From Ursus arctos (lineage: Eukaryota > Chordata > Mammalia > Carnivora > Ursidae): a DNA stretch of 64,000 nucleotides. How positions within the stretch are numbered: the stretch's first letter is position 1; each line of letters begins with the position of its first letter. Below are positions 44,901 to 56,225 of the stretch, piece after piece. The stretch spans positions 32,350,313 through 32,414,312 of the forward strand of contig NW_026622952.1 of the NCBI RefSeq assembly GCF_023065955.2, read 5' to 3'. Under the pieces are notes generated by a model. That model searched no databases. It saw only the letters and a program-made list of their open reading frames with translations, and was not told the origin of the DNA. Made by a program: the position numbers and the translations under genes.

Positions 44901-46299
44901 ATGCATTGAAACTTACCTTTTAAGTTACCTGCAGTATGTACTTATTTCTCCATATTTTATTACCTTGTGCTTTATTGGGTGATTAAAAGCTAGAGAAGTG
45001 GTTAGGTACATCCCTTTACTGACCTCATGTCTGTCAGTATCTGGCCTCAAAGAAATACTTAGATATGAAAGGAAAGAGATTTAGAGATGAAGCCTGACTT
45101 CCACCACTAGGAGAGTGATGAAAACAGGCTCTTATGCTGATTGCCAATGCCACATATGCAGTTTCCTAAGGATTGACAGCTGTACTCCAGGTGTCCAGGT
45201 TCTGTCCTTTATAAACTATAGATTTTTTCCTATCTTAAAAATGTTGGGATACCTTCACAAAATTATATGCCAATATAAATAAATGTTCTTTATGAACTTA
45301 ATTTATCCTTTTTAAATATCTTTTTGTCCCTTTCTGCCTATCACTCTATTTCTCAAGATTTTTGACTCCTAGTCCCCATCCACTGTATTAATTGTCATGA
45401 TGCTTAGAGACACTTAGATTTATATTTATCTTTTTTCGTCTTTATTATATGTAGATTTTCTGTTACTATGTTGATAGGGTTGTTAAAACACCACCACCAA
45501 CAGCAAACAGAGATGAATTCTTTTCTTTTTTCTCACTTTCTACTTTATGAGCATTACCCTTATTTACTCAATCACCTGCTTGATGGTTCACTTAACCTCT
45601 TCTTCCTATTAACATAGATATATCAAGTTAGAATACTTTCTGTGAAATAGCTCCGTGCTTGAAAGAAATAATGCATGTTGGTATTGACCTTCAAATGCTA
45701 TTAGAACAAGATGTTGACCCAGAATTATAGTTTATCAGAAATGTTACATAAGGTATAAAAGGAAACAAAAACAGGTCAACTTTAAGTGTTTTTTGTTTGT
45801 TTTTTTTTAGCTAAACAAGCCATGCAGAAATTCATGGAATTACAGAAGGTGCATTATTATGTTGATTTTAACTTTATGGCTTTATAAACTGTGCAGACTA
45901 TCCCAAGTTCTTAATGATTCTGAGTCAAAAAGAAAACATTGTACTTTCAAAGGAAATGTAGCTCTTACAGTGACCGTATTCCACTATCAAAATAATGCGA
46001 ATAATGTGTCTTAAATAAACCTGTACTTCAAATGCATATTTATAGAAAAAACATAAATGGAAGGGACATCTACATTATGTACTTGGTAAATGCTTCACGT
46101 AACAACCAGCAGCTCAAAGTAATGGCAGATAGCTCCCTCATCTTGTGTCGTGGTGACCAGGAGTACTTTATTGAGGAGGTTGTTTTGCCGTACTGGAGTT
46201 CATGGTTCTTACTAGTGACTTCAATACAGGAGAGCATGCTTGGCTTAAAGCCTTTGTTCTGGGCCTTCTTTCTGCCTGCCAAAGCCTTCCCTCTTGAAT
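44901..46299. other. unique sequence, nothing recognised
   Basis: About 1.4 kb of AT-rich unique DNA. No supported feature. The overlapping forward (91) and reverse (95) codon frames near 46.1-46.35 kb occur on opposite strands over the same bases and show no motif. Confidence 0.5.
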
Positions 46300-46600
46300 T
46301 CATATAACTACTGCCCACATTGTTCCAGCCATTGACCAACAAAATCTTCTGCAGCAATTCTAATTATACTGATAACTTGCTCCCTTTCTCTTTCTCCTGT
46401 ACTACTAAATCTTTCTTACCTTGTTCCATTTTTTCATTATACTTAATACTCTCCACCATGGCATATATTATTTATTGTGTTTATTTTTTGTGTCAGTCCC
46501 AGCTAGACTGTGAGCCACAGAAGGGCACATTCTAATGCATCTCAAAGGTCCTAAGTCAATACCTGGTACATCTTAGGCATTCCCTAACAATTTTGCTAAG
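46300..46600 (+). mobile_element. L2-like LINE 3' end, sense
   Basis: The block 'ctagactgtgagccacagaagggcacattctaatgcatctcaaaggtcctaagtcaatacctggtacatcttaggcattccctaacaa' follows the L2 3'-terminal phrase 'ctagactgtgagctccttgagggcaggg...cctggcacatagtaggc'. Upstream sequence ('cagccattgaccaacaaaatcttctgcagc') is a poorer match. Confidence 0.6.
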
Positions 46601-48574
46601 AATTTGTCATTGCTGGTAGAGATTCCAAAGAGCAGCCCAACATCTTCTCAATGTTTAAGGTATTAAACTTTCAAAGAGTATTTTAGATGCTATGTCAAAT
46701 AGAAAATAGCTATAATATCCATGCCAACCTTAAGAAACTTAGAGAGGGATGAAATATGTCCATGGCATTGTCTGCCCTATACCTCATCAGACTCAGCGGA
46801 GTTGGTAAATAATAGGGCTTTTTGTCTTTGAAACCTATTACCACATATTGAGCCCCTCCCATCCCCCCATTTTTTTCTAGATGCGCTGGGAATACAGTGT
46901 ATAGAATGCAGGGGTGAAGTTAGACTTATGTTCAATTTCTGGCTCATTTACCAAATATATGTCCTTCAGCAATTTGAGGCATCCACCATGAGCCTGTATT
47001 TCCTTATTTGTAAAGTAGAATTGGTCATCTGATTGCTATGTTATAATATATTTGAAATAAGAAAAAAAAATGACCACGGGTAATGCAGTGACTGAATAAA
47101 ATAGATACATAATTGACAGAAGCTATTCATTATAAGAAATTAAGAATTTTAGATAAGATTTACAGTTTGGAAGGCATTTTATAACACATCATCTTATTTG
47201 ATCATCTCAATGTTACTGTGAAGTAAATTCTGTCTAAATCTGTTGACTTTAACAGCCTTTGTGCCTCCAAAATAAATTACTTGAGGTAACTGAATATATA
47301 TGGAATGAAATTATGCAAGAAGATATTAAAATGGAAACAGTCCCTAAATCCATGTTAAAAGAGGAGATTTCAAACATAATAACCACATAAGCTAAACATT
47401 TATATTGTATTGCATTTTTTATTTAGAGCTGACTTTCCTGACATCTAAAATAAAATGGGCTTATAAGACTATCAATTATTGAAAGGATATGCCAATTATT
47501 TTGTTAGAGGACTCCATGCACCAAACTAAGTTTTAAAGATTTCTATTATATTGGACTGTATATAAGAAATACTGGATGACATAAAAACAAACAAAGTGTT
47601 CATATATTGCAGAAATTGAAGAAGGAATGTATATTAGAAAGTAGCTCAGTAAGTCGAGTCTTACAGGGAACTGAGGTAAGAAGGTCTTAGTGTTGTCAAG
47701 ATAGGATTTAGACACAACCAAGAAGTGGGTGGAGACCATAACCTTCAGATTATCAGGGTTGCAGGTCATTTCTCTTAACTATGAAGGTTAAGCCTTCTGG
47801 TTTGGTTATCACTGTAAAAAGTGGTAAGTAGACTTTCTGTTCCAAAGATGATGAACTAGAACTGGAGCCTCACCCATGTACTCAAGTCTCTGTTACTCAT
47901 GGGAGATGCTGCAAATAAAATGGTCTGGCTCAGCCTTTTCTCACAGCCAAGTTTATTCCTATTCTTGTGGTCAAATAAATCCATCGAAAAGGAAATGTTA
48001 GTATGACATGGCATTCTACTGAAACTACTGGTTTTTTCTTATTTTTTTTTTAATCACACTTCTCAAATGCTTAATACAATTTTTATATTAAGTTCCTTTT
48101 AGTTAGTTCTTTTCTGTCAGGAATAGTAACAAAATCAGGAATAAAAAAGAATATAATATGGATGCATATGAATAAAAACAATATAAGGCATAGTATTCAT
48201 TATTGTGAGGTATAATTGCTTAACATTAGGATAATTAATGTTTCCATTTGTCAAATTATAAAGTTAGCATTCTCTGCTCTTTCTGCTAACCTCCAGAACA
48301 AAATACTGTGATTTTTTAAAAATAGCTCTTATTAAAAAAAAAAAAAAAAATCTGTTGTTTTGAGGAGTCAGTTTTGAAATACATAGCACCTTAAAAGTTT
48401 CTGGCTATCATCAGAATACATAGCATTAAAACTGTAAGCAACTTAAAGACTGCATTTTTAGCAGAATTTTATCAGAAGAGTGTGTTGATAAACGTAGAAT
48501 TAGAGAGGAAAAGGCAAGGGAGCTGTGGTTTACATGTTGACAAATGACACAGAAATGATTTGAATGCAACGAAT
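46601..48574. other. mostly unique AT-rich sequence
   Basis: Weak MIR-like phrases occur near 46930-47050 and 47140-47245 but are too diverged to list as elements. An A17 run lies at about 48334-48350. No gene is supported. The 78-codon reverse frame at 47533-47769 has no motif. Confidence 0.45.
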
Positions 48575-48591
48575 GTATTTCTCAAAGTCTT

Positions 48592-48789
48592 TTTTTTTTT
48601 TTTTTAAGATTATTTATTTCTTTCACAGAGAGAGACAGCCAGCGAGAGAGGGAACACAAGCAGGGGGAGTGGGAGAGGAAGAAGCAGGCTCCCAGCAGAG
48701 GAGCCCGATGTGGGACTCGATCCCGGAACGCTGGGATCATGCCCTGAGCCGAAGGCGGATGCCCAACGACTGCGCTTCCCAGGCGCCCC
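48592..48789 (-). mobile_element. Can-SINE (SINEC), antisense, perfect 17-bp TSD
   Basis: T-rich tail, 'aagattatttatttctttcacagagagagacagccagcgagagagg', 'cagcagaggagcccgatgtgggactcgatcccggaacg' and the head 'cgcttcccaggcgcccc'. The duplication GTATTTCTCAAAGTCTT is perfect at 48575-48591 and 48790-48806. Confidence 0.97.
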
Positions 48790-48841
48790 GTATTTCTCAA
48801 AGTCTTATCAAACATTGTTTCATTAACATTGAACAGAAAGT

Positions 48842-49048
48842 GGGGTGCCTGGGTGGCGCAGTCAGTTGAGCGGCAGACTCTTGGTCTAGGCTCAGGTCAT
48901 GATATCAAGGTCATGGGATCAAGCCCCATTTGGGGCTCTACCCTCAGTGCACAGTCTGCTTCCAGTTTTCTCTCTCTTTCCCTCTTCCCCTCTCAATCAT
49001 CCTTGCTCTCTCTTTCTCTAAAATAGATAAATAAATCTTAAACAAACA
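48842..49048 (+). mobile_element. Can-SINE (older subfamily), sense, perfect 17-bp TSD
   Basis: 'ggggtgcctgggtggcgcagtcagttgagcggcagactcttgg', 'gggatcaagccccatttggggctc', 'cagtctgcttcca', CT-rich tract, then 'aaaatagataaataaatctt' and 'aaacaaac'. The duplication AACATTGAACAGAAAGT is perfect at 48825-48841 and 49049-49065. It lies only 52 bp from the reverse-oriented SINE before it. Confidence 0.96.
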
Positions 49049-49065
49049 AACATTGAACAGAAAGT

Positions 49066-49294
49066 AGGATTGCTCACTTATGTGAATACTGGTTTCCTTC
49101 TGTATTAATAAAATAAAATTGTCTTATTTTCAATTACATCATGTAAATATAGGAAAGTAAGCATGTTGCTCTTAAAAAATATATGCATTTTTTTGTATTC
49201 AGCATTTTTAATCATATGTATCAGAAAATGAAAAAGTTTTTATTAATTTTTATGTTAGTATATTTGATTTTATCCTTAGTCACTTGTTTTTAAA
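49066..49294. other. unique AT-rich spacer
   Basis: Nothing recognised. Confidence 0.5.
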
Positions 49295-49960
49295 TTCACC
49301 CATTCAACATATACTTATCCAGTGCCTGGTAGATGCCAGGTATTGTTCTAGGCACTGGAGAAAACAAGAGAGGGGGAAAAACACCCTGCTTCTATGAAGT
49401 GTTCATTCTCGTGGGAAAAACAGACAAGAAATAAATAGACCTGTAAATAAACAATAGAAGTTACTAAGTTGTTAGCAATACAAAGAAAAAATAAAGTAGT
49501 TTAAAGATACAGAAATTGTTGAGGATGCATCTTTAGACAGGGCAGTTAGAAAGCCTCTCTGAGAAATGATATGAATAATGGGAGGGGAAAAAAAAGAAAA
49601 CTAACTATGGAAGGAGAAAAGCATTTTTGAGAAACTACAAGACCTGCTGATTTAAGGGACTGTTGAGTACAAGGTGAGGTGAAGAAGCCACAGAAAGAGC
49701 AGATTCCGTAGAACCTTGTAGGTCTTGGTGACGTTTTAAATTTCTTTTTCTTATGGTGATGGGACATCATTAGAAGGTACAAAGCACAGGAATGATGTAG
49801 TAGGACTTTAAAAGAATAGTTCTTGCTATTGAACAAGGAGACTGGTTAGAGACATGGGCTTTGAAGCAGTGATGTAAGGGGTGACGTATTTCTCTAACTC
49901 AGGAAGAGCTCATGATTGCTAGTGCCCCTGTGGCGGTAGCCATGACAATGGTTAGGAGAG
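49295..49960 (+). mobile_element. L2-like LINE fossil, sense
   Basis: Well-preserved start: 'attcaacatatacttatccagtgcctggtagatgccaggtattgttctaggcactggagaaaac', then 'ttcattctcgtgggaaaaacagacaagaaataaatagac'. It continues with more diverged phrases 'aagcctctctgagaaatgatatgaa', 'agaaccttgtaggtcttggtgacg' and 'caggaatgatgtagtaggactttaaaagaatag'. These follow the order of the L2-type 3' region. The 96-codon reverse frame over it is a shadow. Confidence 0.6.
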
Positions 49961-50853
49961 GTGAGAAAGACACAGATTCAGTGTTGGGGGTGGAAAAAGA
50001 TAAGGCTAAAGGATGGTCCCTAGTTCTTGGTGTGACTGGATGAATGGGAGTGGCCTCTTACTGAGCCAAAGGCAGCAGTGGGAAGAGAAGAATAGGGAAA
50101 GTCAAGAGTGTTTTGGACAGGTTATATACAAAATGCCTATTAAATGTCTGAATGGGTATATTAAGATATTATTCAGGAATTGTTGGAAATACAGGAAATC
50201 AATTGGGGTCAAAAATACACTATAATATGTTTGTAAATAGGAGAATGTAGTTCTTTGCCTTATATTGTAATGAACAGGTGTAATAACAGACCTGCTTTCA
50301 ATAATTTTTATATTTGTGCTGTTTTACATTTTATGATAAAATTTAGTGCTGTTGAAGTGTATGTCCATTTTCTTGTAAAGCAAAAATCTGTGATGATTAG
50401 TAAATATAAATATAGATAGATTCAGAGAATTGTTTGTAGAACTGCCAGGAATAAGGATTATTAGGTGGTAATGGGTTATGTGTGAAAATCTGTTCATTTA
50501 ATTCCTTTTAATTCACTTCCACCAGTATATCCGATTGTGTTCTCTTCTCAGCTCTTCAGTCATTTTTTATTCTTACAGATCTTCTAGAATTTCTTCAACA
50601 GTGAGCTCTCTAGGGTGGTTTGATGTGAGAACTTTGCCCTCAGTTCATTAAAGCAAACACGGTGGATGGAGATAGGCTTCCAGTGAAAGGAATAAATATT
50701 TTGAGTAAGTGTTGCCCATACGTGTTAAATACATGCACATGTATTGTACTGTGTATTGCTTCATTATCAAAAATAGCTGTATCAGAAAGATTGCCTAGAA
50801 CTTGGAAAAGGGAAGAGATATTTCCAAGTATTCTTTCAGAACAGTGCTAAGCT
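49961..50853. other. unique sequence, nothing recognised
   Basis: No repeat or gene. Frames of 62-70 codons have no motif. Confidence 0.5.
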
Positions 50854-50867
50854 TGACTTAATATTTT

Positions 50868-51064
50868 TTTTTTAAAGATTTTTTATTTATTTATTCGACA
50901 GAGATAGAGACAGCCAGCAGGAGAGGGAACACAAGCAGGGGGAGTGGGAGAGGAAGAAGCAGGCTCATAGCTGAAGAGCCTGATGTGGGGCTCGATCCCG
51001 TAACGCCGGGATCATGCCCTGAGCTGAAGGCAGACGCCCAACCGCTGTGCCACCCAGGCGCCCC
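50868..51064 (-). mobile_element. Can-SINE (SINEC), antisense, perfect 14-bp TSD
   Basis: T-rich tail, 'aaagattttttatttatttattcgacagagatagagacagccagcag', 'ggctcgatcccgtaacgccggg' and the head 'gtgccacccaggcgcccc'. The duplication TGACTTAATATTTT is perfect at 50854-50867 and 51065-51078. It is close in sequence to the copy at 11064 (both have 'ggctcatag' and 'taacgcc'), so the two belong to one subfamily. Confidence 0.97.
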
Positions 51065-51078
51065 TGACTTAATATTTT

Positions 51079-52031
51079 GTAAGAGCTGTTTTACAGCTCT
51101 ATAGAGGCAAAAGTTAACTTGTAAATTTTTGTCTAGCAGATGCAGCTAATTCTATCACATGGAGCAGATAACCCCAAAGGTTACAGTTTACGGCCCAGTT
51201 GCAAATTATCAAGTATCCTATCTAACCCAGAAAACCTATTCTAACATTGCCTATGAATACTTCATTTCTCAAATGCTCTTTGGGCCAATTTTAACAACCT
51301 CCTAGTTTCATCAATAAGTTGAAAAGAAATTTTACACTTCTTCCTCTAAAAGTCATCTGAGGGTTGTGATTTTGTCTTTTTTGAAAAATTACATGTTACC
51401 TGAATATAGGCAGAAAGATATCCCTCCTGCCAAAATATTTTGAAATGCAATATCAAACATCATTATATATTTGCAAAGCATAGGAGAAAATAGCCACCTC
51501 TGTGTTTTGAATAGTTATTTTGAGGTATTCTTTACTATATAAAATATTTAGTATATTGACATAACATTTAGTGATAGAAAAGAGCTAGACCATTTCAATA
51601 TGACAGGCAGTGTACAACATTGTACCAAAAAAAAAAATACACCCCTCTAGTATGTATTGTATTCATATGCTTCATTTTTCAAGGTAGATCCTGTCCATAT
51701 TTAAAACTGTACAAGTATTTCACTTCCAAAATTACTTCAAAAAGATGAATAAAAGCATGGGGGGGTGAAGCATGCATGTGGTAAACTTTGGGTTTGTAGG
51801 TAGAGTGTATAGAAACTGTTCTGTGAATAGCATATTTGGAGATCAAGGTGGCATGACGATGTTCTGAGAGAGAAAATTATATTGTTAGGAAGTAGAACAC
51901 ACCTATATATTCATTCATAGATATGTATTTATTGAGGGTCAAGTACATGCAAAGGCCTCCCTTAGACCCTATCAAAAATAATGGAATGGAAGAGCATAAC
52001 TCTTTTCCACAGTAAGTCTCTACTTATAGCA
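51079..52031. other. unique AT-rich sequence
   Basis: No supported element. A short L2-like phrase ('ttcattcatagatatgtatttattgagggtcaagtac') lies at about 51908-51946 and is too short to list separately. Confidence 0.5.
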
Positions 52032-52215
52032 TTCATTATTGTAGCTAGCCTTTATTGAGTACCTGCAATATGCCATGTACTTTACAAGGTACTTTACATT
52101 ATTTATCACATTTAATTTTATGGATGGGAAAAGGAAGACTCAGAGAGGTTAAGTAACTGGAACAAGCTATTAGTTTGTGAATGGAAGAGCCATCTTAGTC
52201 CAACACCTTGCTCTT
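52032..52215 (+). mobile_element. MIR SINE fossil, sense
   Basis: Nearly complete: 'tagctagcctttattgagtacctgcaatatgccatgtactttacaaggtactttacatt', 'cacatttaattttatgg', 'gactcagagaggttaagtaactggaacaagctattag' and 'gaatggaagagccatcttagtccaacaccttgctc'. It matches MIR from the 5' tRNA/core junction to the 3' end. Confidence 0.9.
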
Positions 52216-52873
52216 TCTCTATTCTATCTCCCCATCTCATAAAGTGTGTGTGCATATGTGTGTGTGCGCATGTGCACAAATAGAATTGTAATGCCTAATA
52301 GAATATTCCAAGTTTGAAAGTTAGGCCCGCAAAAGGCCCCTGGGAATTCACTGAAGAGAGGATATGTTTAAGTGGTAGCATTAGTAAGTATTACTCGGCA
52401 ATTGGGATTTGATCTAAACCTTGACAACAGTGGTTGTTTAATTTTCTGAACCAGGAACAGAGTAATTTAGGAGGAAGCAAAACATCGTTGGCCGAAGACC
52501 AGTTTTAGAACTGGCACATAGCCCAATTTAATTGTGAGTGTTGGTGTACATTAGAGGGGATAGCAAATGCATTGGTGCACAAGTCATATACGTTAAGAAC
52601 ATCAGAGGCCGAAGGAATGAGGTTATTGGTGTATTGCAGGAGGAGGTGTATTTGGAAACAAAGGACTATAAAACAAGAGGTTTACTCCAACCAGGTTAAA
52701 AAGTAAACAGGATTGTCTACTAGAGGAATAAAAAATGAATCTGAGGGTTTGGGGTTGGAGGACTGGTAAAATAGCGATAGAAGTGAAGAAATGGGGAGAT
52801 GACAAAGAACTACTGCCTGTCCCCGCAGGTCCTCGCTCTATTGCACTACCTGTCACATTCCATTATTTCTATC
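52216..52873. other. unique sequence with short TG repeat
   Basis: A TG-rich stretch at 52244-52276 ('gtgtgtgtgcatatgtgtgtgtgcgcatgtg') and otherwise nothing recognised. Confidence 0.5.
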
Positions 52874-52875
52874 TA

Positions 52876-55121
52876 CAGGCATTTCTCATTTTATTGTGCT
52901 TTGATTTATGCCTTGGCAGATACTGTGTTTTTTACAAATTGAAGGTTTTTGGCAACTTTGCGTCGAGCAAGTCTATCAGCACTGTTTCGCCAACAGCATT
53001 TTCTCACTCCATGCCTCTGTGTCACAATTTGGTAATCCTCACAATATTTCAAAACTTTTTCATGATGATTATATTTGTTCTGATGGTCTGTGATCAGTAT
53101 TCTGTGATGTTACAATTCTAATTGTTTTGGGGCACCACAAACTGTGCCCGTAGCAGATGGCAAACTTAATTGATAAATGCTGCATGTGTTCTGATGTCTC
53201 CATGGAGTGGCCATTCCTCATCCCTCTCCCTGTCCTTGGGCCTCCCCATTTCCTGAGACACAAAGATATTGAAATTAGGCCAATTCATAGCCTATACCGG
53301 CCTCTACATGTGCAAGTGAAAGAAGAGTTGCACATCTCTCACTTAAGTCAAAAGCTAGAAATGATTGAGCTGAGTGAGGAACGACCACCTGTCGAAAGCG
53401 AGATTGGCAAAAGCTAAGCCTCTTGCACCAGTTAGCCAAGTTGTGAATGCAAAGGAAATGTTCCTGAAGGAAACTAAAAGTGCTACTCTGGTGAACACAT
53501 GCATGATGAAGCAAAACAGACTCACTGATGACATGGAGAAAGTTTTCATGATCAAAATAGACGATCAAAGCAGCCTTAGCATTCCCTTAAGCCAAAGCCT
53601 AATGCAGAACAAGGCTCTTACTCTTTTTAGTTTTGTGAAGACTAAGAGAGATTAGGAATCTGTGGAAGAAAAGTCTGAAGCTAGTACAGGTGGGTTTGTT
53701 CATGAGCGTTAAGGGGAGAACGGTCTCCATAAGGTAAGAGCTCAAGGTGAAACAGCAAGTTATCCAGAAGATCTGGCTAAGAGAATTAAGAAGGTGGTGG
53801 CTTCACTGAACAACAGGTTTTCAGTGTAGACAAAACCGTCTTCTATTGGAAGAAGATGGCATCTAGGACTTTGATAGCTAGAGAGCCGAAGTCAGTGCCT
53901 GGCTTCAGTGGTCATGCTAACTTTCTTGTTAGCAGTTGGTGACTTTAATTTGAAGCCAGCGCTCATTTACCATTTCAGAAACGTGAAGGCCCTTAAGAGC
54001 TAAGATAAACATACTCCGCCTGTGCTCTGTAAGTGAAACAACAAAGTCTGGATGATAACACATCTGTTTACAACATGGTTTACTGAATATTTTAAGCCCG
54101 CTGTTGAGATCTGCTCAAAAAAATTCCCAGGAAAACAAACAAAACCAAACAAAACCTCCTTTCAAAATATGACTGCTTATTGACAATGCGCCTGGTCGTC
54201 CAAGAACTCTGATAGACTCCTCTGATGGATCTGGGTAAAGTAAATAGAAAATCTTCCAAAAAGGATTCACCATTTTAGATGCCATTATGAACATTAGTGA
54301 TTTACATGAAGAGGTCAAAATAGCAACATTACCAGGCATTTGGAAGAAGTGGATTCCAGCCCTCGTGGATGACTCTGAGGGGTTCAAGACTTCAGTGAAG
54401 GAAGTAACTGCAAATGTGGTAGAAATAGCAAGAGATCTGGAATCACAAGTGGAGCCTGAAATGCGACTAGATTGCTGTAATCTCATGATCAAAGTTTAGT
54501 AGATAAGGAGTTGCTTCTTATGTCTGAGCAAAAAAAGTGGTTTCTTGAGGTGGAATCTACTCCTGATGAAGATGCTGTGAGGATTGTTGAAGTGACATCA
54601 AAGGATTTAGATTATTACACAAACTTAGTTGATTAAGGAATAACAGGATTTAGAGGACTGACTCCAATTTCGAAAGAACTTCTAGTATGGATAAATGATA
54701 TCAAACAGCATCACACACTACAGTGAAATACTTCATGAAAGGAGGAGTCAATCACTGTGGCAAACTTCATTGTTGTCTTCTTTCAAGAAATTATCACGGC
54801 CACCCCAGCTTTTGGCAGCACCACCCCGATCAGTCTGCAGTCATCAACACTGAGGGAAGACCCCCCACCAGCAAAAAGATTACAACTCACTGAAAGCTTA
54901 GATGATGGTTAGCCTTTTTTTAGCAATAAAGTATTTTTTTAAGTTAAGGTATGTGCATTGTATTTTTAGACATAATGCTATTGCACAGTCAATAAACTAC
55001 AATATAAACATAATTTTTATATGCACTGGGAAATGAAAACATTCATTTTGCTTGTTTTATTATGATAACCGCTTTGTTTTGGTACTCTGGAGCCAAACCC
55101 TCAATATCTCTGAAGCATGAG
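52876..55121 (+). mobile_element. Tigger1 DNA transposon, both ends present
   Basis: A TcMar-Tigger (pogo superfamily) cut-and-paste transposon. The left end CAGGCATTTCTCATTTTATT and the right end CTCTGAAGCATGAG are degenerate inverted repeats, each next to a TA target dinucleotide (52874-52875 and 55122-55123). The 5' UTR ('gtgtttttacaaattgaagg', 'ggggcaccacaaactgtgccc'), the transposase body and the 3' UTR ('gcaataaagtatttttttaagttaaggtatg') appear in order. At 2,246 bp it is slightly shorter than the family consensus (about 2.4 kb as I recall), mainly from one internal deletion near 54213. It is an immobile eutherian fossil. Confidence 0.95.
53297..54917 (+). pseudogene. Tigger1 transposase pseudogene
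   Basis: Remnant of a pogo-like transposase (N-terminal CENP-B-type DNA-binding region, then a DDD catalytic domain). Readable pieces include LAKAKPLAPVSQVVNAKEMF and IPLSQSLMQNKALTLFSF around 53402-53640, and the C-terminal KEVTANVVEIARDLESQVEP around 54398-54457. The start codon position reads CCG instead of ATG (53297-53299). Several stops and frameshifts split the frame, for example after 53655. A deletion at about 54213 joins the IDNAPGR-like region directly to the 'SDGSG' region, removing the part that carries the last catalytic Asp. It cannot encode an active enzyme. Confidence 0.9.
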
Positions 55122-55129
55122 TATATTTA

Positions 55130-55255
55130 TATGTTTCTGAATTGTGAATTGCACAATGACAGTGGGACAGTAGTTGTGTCCTACTCGTTCTTGTATCCTG
55201 GTTGGTGAACACAGTGTCTGCATCATAGCGGACTACTATTTATGGCATGAATGAA
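55130..55255 (+). mobile_element. possible L2 3' end, sense
   Basis: 'ctgaattgtgaattgcacaatgacagtgggacagtagttgtgtcctactcgttcttgtatcctggttggtgaacacagtgtctgcatcatag...catgaatgaa' resembles the L2 end pattern 'gactgtgagctccatgagggcag...gtgcctggcacatagtag...gaatgaatgaa'. It is weakly supported. Confidence 0.4.
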
Positions 55256-55540
55256 CAAAGAATGACAAAACCAGCCCGAGGCCAAACAATTAGACTGTCC
55301 ATAGGACATTTGCATAGATACTTTACTAGAAGTTCAAATTCCAGACTGGGCTTGCAAGGGGAATACAATTGTAGATGTATCTTTGGGAGTCAACAATACA
55401 GGGATTATAGTCGAAATGCTGAAAGTGCTAGATAAGCAGTAAGGAAGAAATCAGGGAGAGCTAAAAAAGAGGAAGATGGGGGTAGAAGATTGAACATTTC
55501 TATCATTTATGGGTGAGTTGAAGATGAGGGGGGAAAGCAC
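55256..55540. other. unique spacer
   Basis: Nothing recognised. Confidence 0.5.
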
Positions 55541-55925
55541 TGACTTAGTTCAGGCTGCCATATATAATAGAATACCACAGACTAGGTGACTTAAACAACG
55601 AACATTTCTTTCTCACAGTTCTAGAGGCTGTAAGTTCAAGGTCATGGCATCAGGAGAGTCAATGTCTGGGGAGGGTCTGCTTGTGGTAGACAGATGGCTG
55701 TGTTCTTGTGTCCTCACAAGGCAGAGAGCAAAGATGGAACAAGCTCTTGGGTCTTTTATAAGGGACATTAATCCTGTTCTGGAGGGTTCCCCCCTCATGA
55801 CCTACTACCTTCTAAAGGCTTCACCTCCTAATATCACCATACTGGAGTTAGAATTTCAACATAATATTTATTTATGTCTGTATGTATGTACGGCTGGAAG
55901 AGGCACATTTAGTCCACAACAAATA
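55541..55925 (-). mobile_element. ERVL-MaLR LTR (MST/MLT1-like), antisense
   Basis: Plus-strand order: 'gacttagttcaggctgcc', 'aataccacagactaggtgacttaaacaacgaacatttctttctcacagttctagaggctg', 'gtcaatgtctggggagggtctgc', 'gatggctgtgttcttgtgtcctcacaaggcag', 'ggtcttttataagggacattaatcctgttctggagggttc', 'cctcatgacctac', 'cacctcctaatatcaccata' and a terminal 'tagtccacaaca'. It is a more complete copy of the LTR type seen at 21808, also reverse-oriented. It is solo, with no internal viral sequence beside it. The frames over it are shadows. Confidence 0.88.
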
Positions 55926-55989
55926 CTGTAGATGATTTTAAAGAAACTGTTAAGTGAATAAAAAGAAAATAAGAATGTAGTCTCACAGA

Positions 55990-56212
55990 GGGGTGCCTGG
56001 GTGGCTCAGTTGGTTAAGCATCAGACTCTTGATTTTGGCTCAGAGTCATGATCTCAGGGTGGGGATATCAGGGTCCTGAGATCTAGCCCTGGGCTCTGTG
56101 CTGGAGGTGGAGTCTGCTTAATATCCGTTTCTCCCTCTCCCGTTGCCCCTCCCACCCACACAGGCAAGCTCTCCCGAGCTCTCTCTCTAAAAAAAAAAAA
56201 AAAAAAAAAAAA
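55990..56212 (+). mobile_element. Can-SINE (older subfamily), sense
   Basis: 'ggggtgcctgggtggctcagttggttaagcatcagactcttgattttggctcagagtcatgatctcagggt', 'gagatctagccctgggctctgtgctggaggtggagtctgctt', a CT-rich tract and an A24 tail. The flanking duplication is GTAGT(C/T)TCACAGA, with one mismatch (55978-55990 and 56213-56225). Confidence 0.95.
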
Positions 56213-56225
56213 GTAGTTTCACAGA

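Noticed and set aside
46070..46357. Overlapping 91- and 95-codon frames
   Set aside because: Opposite strands over the same bases, no motif; chance frames.
46930..47050. Weak MIR-like phrases
   Set aside because: Only short scattered matches such as 'tgtatttccttatttgtaaagtagaattgg'; too diverged to list as a feature.
48564..48869. 101- and 77-codon frames at 48.6 kb
   Set aside because: They lie over the antisense SINE; shadows of the repeat.
53374..53655. 93-codon forward frame as a host gene
   Set aside because: Its sequence is the Tigger1 transposase body and belongs to the transposon remnant.
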